From positions 62,001 to 126,000 of the forward strand of contig JACNMN010000011.1 in the NCBI GenBank assembly GCA_020622165.1: DNA of 64,000 bases, written 5' to 3'. The stretch comes from Boseongicola sp. H5 (GTDB taxonomy: Bacteria; Pseudomonadota; Alphaproteobacteria; Rhodobacterales; Rhodobacteraceae). Shown in pieces: positions 60,850 to 64,000 of this stretch (positions within the stretch are counted from its first letter, which is position 1; every line of letters starts with the position of its first letter). Position numbers and translations under genes: made by a program. A model generated the notes under the pieces. That model was not told the DNA's origin. It searched no databases and worked only from the letters and a program-made list of their open reading frames with translations.

Positions 60850-61515
60850 CTAGCGCGCGGAGTGCGGGTGCCAGACGGGCAGCGCCATCTCCTCCGCCGG
60901 GACCCGGCGCAGGCAGAAATCGCAGACGTCGCAGCCCTGGGCCAGGGTGCCCGAGCGGCTGACCGAGACCGGGCGGTCGGAGGCGTTCACGATCTCCATC
61001 CATTGCGCATCCCAGGCGCACAGGATCGGGGTCAGATCGCTGCGCCCGGCATCCCAGAAGTAATCCGCGAAGGCGCATTCCGTGACCTTGAGCGTGGCGT
61101 GATCAGGCCCGTTTTCCTGGTGAAACCGCATGCCTGCGCCCCAGATCAGCCTTGCGCGCGCGCTCAGCCTGTCACCGTCCTGCGCCTGCCCCACGGGGTC
61201 CGACGCGGTCCAGAGCCAGGCCCGTGTCAGCCAGTGCGCGAGCCCCTTCCCGCTTTGCAGAAAGGCGGCCCCGGCCCGGTCGCGGGCGGCCCGCCGGTCC
61301 AGCCCGGCCTCCTCCAGCAACTCCGCCGCGGCATGAAGCCCGGTGGCCAGCGCCTCGTTGAAGGCGGTCTGAGCGCCACCGCCGGGGAAACCGCGGCGCG
61401 CGCCAAGCTGCGCCGCGCGGATCCTGAGCGCCTGATCGTCGATCTGCACGTCCCCGCCACGGTTCAGCGCCCGCAGGAACCCGCGCCGCCAAAGGGTGAT
61501 GATCGCGTCGGTCAT
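60850..61515 (-). CDS. ATC-hydrolase-like protein
   Basis: 221-residue protein of the L-2-amino-thiazoline-4-carboxylic acid hydrolase family. Characteristic parts are VTECAFADYFWDAGRSDLTPILCAWDAQW and TLAQGCDVCDFCLRRVP, which has a C-x-x-C-x-x-C element. The natural substrate is not certain: in several members the ATC label only reflects the founding Pseudomonas enzyme. The start is ATG 61515. It lies 108 bp downstream (convergent) of the VWA gene and just behind the TetR gene on the same strand. Confidence 0.8.
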   Translation of the reverse strand: MTDAIITLWRRGFLRALNRGGDVQIDDQALRIRAAQLGARRGFPGGGAQTAFNEALATGLHAAAELLEEAGLDRRAARDRAGAAFLQSGKGLAHWLTRAWLWTASDPVGQAQDGDRLSARARLIWGAGMRFHQENGPDHATLKVTECAFADYFWDAGRSDLTPILCAWDAQWMEIVNASDRPVSVSRSGTLAQGCDVCDFCLRRVPAEEMALPVWHPHSAR

Positions 61516-61567
61516 CTCGGTCTCCTCTTCGCATCTCAATCCATTGCCGCCAGCACGCGAAAGATCT

Positions 61568-62170
61568 TCACGGGCTACACGGGCGGGGAACAATCTTCCG
61601 TCGAAATTCGGGCTCGGCAAACCGGGCCTGAAGCATGTCATCAAAAATGGTGTAAAGCCGGATGCGGTCTTCCAGCGAGATATCGGGCCTCAGCATCACG
61701 ATCCCGCTGAAGGCCCCGTAATCGAGCAGCGCGATATCCTGCGCCATCGCCGGATCGACGCCAAAGCGCATCTCGTAGATCCGCGCGGTGAAGTTCAGCC
61801 GCGCCGCATCCGCCGCCGCGACCTTTGCGGCCAAGGCCGGGTCCCGCGCGGCAAGCTTCCGGATGTTGAGTTCCAGATGCATGTCAAGCGCGATCATCTC
61901 CTGCACGATCCGCTCGAACGCCTCCGCATCGAAGTGCTCCAGATCGAAATCGGCGATCGGGTTGTCCGTCTGGACCGCGCGCCAGTGATCCACCAGCGCC
62001 TCCAGAAACGTCGCCTGATCGGCGAAATGATGGTAGAAGGAGCCCTTGGTCAGGCCGGCCTCGGCGCAGACCCTGTCGATACGCAGCGCATCGGGCCCTT
62101 CGGCGCTCAGCAGATCAAGGCCAAGGGTCAACCAATCGTCGCGGTCAAATCTCTTGCGCGGGGCGGTCAT
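61568..62170 (-). CDS. TetR-family regulator
   Basis: 200-residue TetR repressor. The N-terminal helix-turn-helix is DDWLTLGLDLLSAEGPDALR ... VCAEAGLTKGSFYHHFADQATF, a classic TetR_N. The C-terminal half (residues 75-195) is the helical ligand domain, resembling a TetR_C type. Its start overlaps the upstream membrane protein gene by 4 bp. The likely operator lies in the divergent gap at 62573-62588. Confidence 0.93.
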   Translation of the reverse strand: MTAPRKRFDRDDWLTLGLDLLSAEGPDALRIDRVCAEAGLTKGSFYHHFADQATFLEALVDHWRAVQTDNPIADFDLEHFDAEAFERIVQEMIALDMHLELNIRKLAARDPALAAKVAAADAARLNFTARIYEMRFGVDPAMAQDIALLDYGAFSGIVMLRPDISLEDRIRLYTIFDDMLQARFAEPEFRRKIVPRPCSP

Positions 62171-62544
62171 GGGGCCAGCCCCCAGAGGCCAAGGCCGATC
62201 ACCGGCAGAAACAGCCAGCCCTGCGGCAATTGCCCATAGCCCGCCCCGATCATGAGCGGCAGGATCAGACCAAGCGCCGCGAACCCCGCCGCGAGGGCGA
62301 CGCCCGCAATGGCAAGCCCGGTCGCGCCGCCGGCGCCAAGACCCGCAGCCAGAAACAGCCCCGCCATCGCCACCAGCGTAACCGAAACCAGATGCCAGCA
62401 CAGATAGGCCGTATCGCGGGCCAGATCGGGCAGATCCCGGCTGGCCCTGAGCGGTGCCGCCACTTGGCTGCCGCCGACGAACAGATGAATGCCGGCCCAA
62501 AGACCCGACATGGCAGCAGCGGCAAGAAAGGGTGTGGAGATCAT
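62167..62544 (-). CDS. Small integral membrane protein
   Basis: 125-residue protein with about four membrane helices (ISTPFLAAAAMSGLWAGIHLFVGG, LCWHLVSVTLVAMAGLFLAAGLG, GLAIAGVALAAGFAALGLIL, LPQGWLFLPVIGLGLWGL). No named family is recognised; it resembles small roseobacter membrane proteins of unknown function. It is first of a two-gene unit with the TetR gene (4-bp overlap) and so may be autoregulated through the palindrome in its promoter region. Confidence 0.75.
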   Translation of the reverse strand: MISTPFLAAAAMSGLWAGIHLFVGGSQVAAPLRASRDLPDLARDTAYLCWHLVSVTLVAMAGLFLAAGLGAGGATGLAIAGVALAAGFAALGLILPLMIGAGYGQLPQGWLFLPVIGLGLWGLAP

Positions 62545-62572
62545 CGGACCGACTCAATGTTGTTCGAATTTA

Positions 62573-62588
62573 CATACCAGATGGTATG
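62573..62588. promoter_or_regulatory. TetR-type operator palindrome
   Basis: CATACCA-GA-TGGTATG, a perfect 7-2-7 inverted repeat. It sits in the 96-bp gap between the membrane protein/TetR unit and the M48 protease gene, where it would cover promoters of both directions. Confidence 0.75.
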
Positions 62589-62640
62589 GTTCATGCAAGT
62601 CCCTATTGCCGCCTGCCCGCCGATGCCCCATATCCTGCCT

Positions 62641-63339
62641 ATGCTCAAGTTTACGCCCATCTTGCTGGCCATCATCTATGCCCTTGTGATGTATCAGTTT
62701 TCCGCCTGGCGCACCCGGCGGGAGCTGGATCAGCGCTCCACCGAACTGGCCGATCCGCGCCTGAAGGCGCTGACCGACCGGATGGCGGAGGCGCTTGGGG
62801 TGGAGCGGATCAAGGTGAATCTCTACGAGATCGATCCGGTCAACGGGCTGGCGGCGCCGGACGGGCGCATTTTCCTGACCCGGGGATTTTTCAACAAGTA
62901 CCGTCTGGGCGAGGTCAGCGCCGAGGAGATGGCCAGCGTCATCGCCCATGAACTGGGCCATGTCGCCCTTGGCCATGCGCGCCGCCGGATGATCGATTTT
63001 TCCGGGCAGAATGCGGTGCGCGTGGCGCTGGCCACGGTTCTGGGGCGGATCATCCCGGGCGTCGGTGTCTGGATCGCGAATATGCTCGCCTCTCTTCTGA
63101 TGGCGCGGCTGAGCCGTCAGGACGAATACGAGGCGGACGCCTATGCCTCCGCGCTGCTGGTCAAATCAGGGATCGGGACCGGACCGCAGAAAAGCCTGTT
63201 CACCAAGCTTGAGGGACTGACCGGGATGGGCGGGCGCGGCATTCCCGCCTGGCTGATGAGCCATCCGAAAACCCACGACCGGATTGCAGCGATCGAGGCG
63301 CTGGAGGCCCGCTGGGCCCGCGAATTGCCACAGGAATAG
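62641..63339 (+). CDS. M48-family metalloprotease
   Basis: 232-residue membrane-associated zinc protease of the HtpX/Ste24 family. One N-terminal helix (LKFTPILLAIIYALVMYQF) is followed by the zinc site AHELGHVALGH (His103, Glu104, His107) and the third ligand region DEYEADAYASALLVKSG. The C-terminal SHPKTHDRIAAIEAL is a family mark. ATG 62641 gives the standard N-terminus; in-frame ATGs at 62623 and earlier are possible. It is divergent from the TetR unit and probably controlled with it. Confidence 0.9.
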   Translation: MLKFTPILLAIIYALVMYQFSAWRTRRELDQRSTELADPRLKALTDRMAEALGVERIKVNLYEIDPVNGLAAPDGRIFLTRGFFNKYRLGEVSAEEMASVIAHELGHVALGHARRRMIDFSGQNAVRVALATVLGRIIPGVGVWIANMLASLLMARLSRQDEYEADAYASALLVKSGIGTGPQKSLFTKLEGLTGMGGRGIPAWLMSHPKTHDRIAAIEALEARWARELPQE

Positions 63340-63355
63340 GCGGTGGTCCGCGCCG

Positions 63356-63898
63356 CTAGACGGCAAGGGCCTTTCCCAGCCTGGGCAGGCGCGCGCGCTT
63401 CATCAACTTGCGCAGATCAAGATCTTCGCCCGACAGGGTTTCGGCCTGCCGATGCACGCGGCGCACCACCTGTTCGATCACCTCGGGCGCCTCGGCCCAC
63501 AACGCGCGCAGAAGCGCATCGGGATGCAGGGCGCTGAGCCCCGGCCCCTCCAGTTCACGGGCCGGAAAGTCCTTCAGGTTCAGCGTGACGATGGCCTCCG
63601 CCCGGCCGGAAAGCGCGGTGGCCAGTACATGCACATCGGCAGCATCGGGCAGCCAAAGGCGCGCCTCAAGCGCCGGATCGGGCGCAATCTCCGCATCGGG
63701 CCAGAGGGCGCGCAGGCGGGCGATTTCGCCCCGCGCAATCACTTCGTCCGCCGGGTCGCGGCGGGCGGCGACCCGGGCCCATTCCTCAAGAATGCGCGCC
63801 GACCAGACCGGCGTGATCATCCCGGTCCCGGCAACGCCCATCAGGATCTCCCGCAGAACGGTGGGGTAGAGCACGCAGGCGTCGAGGCAGGTCCTCAT
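63356..63898 (-). CDS. PIN-domain protein (RSP_2648 family)
   Basis: 180-residue PIN-like nuclease-fold protein. The first acidic residue is in MRTCLDACVLYPTVLRE, the middle acidic pair in DAADVHVLATALSG with later IVTLNLKDFPAREL, the typical D-x-x-x(V/L)LATA pattern. It carries no visible antitoxin partner, unlike VapC. The name RSP_2648 family comes from Rhodobacter sphaeroides, agreeing with the nearby dksA (RSP_2654 there). It overlaps the upstream gene by 4 bp. Confidence 0.85.
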   Translation of the reverse strand: MRTCLDACVLYPTVLREILMGVAGTGMITPVWSARILEEWARVAARRDPADEVIARGEIARLRALWPDAEIAPDPALEARLWLPDAADVHVLATALSGRAEAIVTLNLKDFPARELEGPGLSALHPDALLRALWAEAPEVIEQVVRRVHRQAETLSGEDLDLRKLMKRARLPRLGKALAV

Positions 63899-64000
63899 GG
63901 CAGCAGCCGGAACGCCAATACCTTCAGATAACCGGTTTCGCTCAGATCGGGATGTTGCGGGTGATCGGGCCCGGCAAATCCGGTGTGGATCAGCCGCGGC
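63895..64000 (-). CDS. rRNA methyltransferase-like protein, 3' end only
   Basis: Only the last 34 codons are in the window (GFAGPDHPQHPDLSETGYLK then VLAFRLLP and stop). The pattern G-x-D-H-P-x-H-P-x-L-x-E-x-x-Y-L-K is the conserved C-terminus of RlmI/RlmK-type class I SAM-dependent 23S rRNA methyltransferases. The stop overlaps the PIN-domain start (ATGA). The rest lies beyond the right edge. Confidence 0.75.
   Translation of the reverse strand, partial: PRLIHTGFAGPDHPQHPDLSETGYLKVLAFRLLP

Noticed and set aside
63356-63898. A VapBC-type toxin-antitoxin system
   Set aside because: No small antitoxin gene is adjacent; the upstream overlapping gene is an rRNA methyltransferase-like protein, and this PIN family is a stand-alone one.
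1-64000. CRISPR arrays, insertion sequences, prophage or integrase genes, tRNA and rRNA genes
   Set aside because: None could be recognised: no regularly spaced direct repeats, transposase or integrase motifs, terminal inverted repeats or tRNA-like folds were seen. Base composition seemed even throughout.

Overview
The window is a stretch of high-GC (roughly two-thirds G+C) alphaproteobacterial chromosome, densely coded, with many 1-8 bp start/stop overlaps and GTG starts. The gene content points to the Rhodobacterales (Roseobacter/Rhodobacter group): a Na+-NQR operon, a FolE2 GTP cyclohydrolase, a zinc-finger-less DksA, a SAM-II riboswitch in front of metZ, and a PIN-domain family named after Rhodobacter sphaeroides RSP_2648. 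No rRNA, tRNA, CRISPR array, insertion sequence, prophage or plasmid function was seen. No gene-free stretch exceeds 300 bases.

Layout. 1-4461: distal part of a Na+-translocating NADH:quinone reductase operon (nqrC 3' end, nqrD, nqrE, nqrF, the flavin transferase apbE, the short maturation factor nqrM and a CBS-pair protein). 4637-11340: GNAT enzyme, two small-operon hypotheticals, purB, two small exported Cys-motif proteins, a membrane LytTR regulator and an orphan fliG. 11393-15925: a repair-type operon of ligase-associated exonuclease, a catalytically dead signal-peptidase-like protein, ATP-dependent DNA ligase, a ParB-like protein and a beta-lactamase-fold hydrolase. 16075-25227: small protein, KtrB/TrkH-type K+ channel, then a leftward cluster ending in glyoxylate use (malate synthase G, GlcG-like, RidA, a gamma-glutamyl hydrolase, HIT), DUF2256 and aminopeptidase N. 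25224-35003: acyltransferases, two paralogous SLT transglycosylases, gatB, BolA, J-domain protein, HI0933 flavoprotein and TrkH. 35242-36252: two adjacent paralogous Tat-exported proteins made of about 26-residue Asp/Gly/Arg repeats. 36349-41970: folE2, a glutamine amidotransferase / GNAT / metZ operon behind a SAM-II riboswitch and terminator, a lipase-fold protein and a GST.

42133-47650 is a compact six-gene module: a 29-residue membrane peptide, XpaC, TelA, a DUF2927 lipoprotein, an SPFH-GYF2 protein and a zinc-ribbon membrane protein. It looks like a membrane-stress or toxic-compound response unit. After Hsp20, a PfkB kinase and dtd, 49834-53800 carries the ATP-grasp / alpha-E / transglutaminase / Anbu proteasome-like operon, a conserved but poorly understood peptide-tagging-type system. 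53827-64000 holds a flavin monooxygenase, dksA, a MoxR ATPase and its VWA partner separated by four genes (including a second DUF2927 lipoprotein), an ATC-hydrolase-like protein, a TetR regulator with a clear palindromic operator, an M48 protease, a PIN protein and the 3' end of an rRNA methyltransferase-like gene.

The most interesting candidates are the Tat-exported repeat pair, the microprotein-XpaC-TelA-DUF2927-SPFH-zinc-ribbon module, the dead signal peptidase inside a DNA-ligase operon, the recurrence of DUF2927 lipoproteins in two different stress-type modules, and the Anbu operon.
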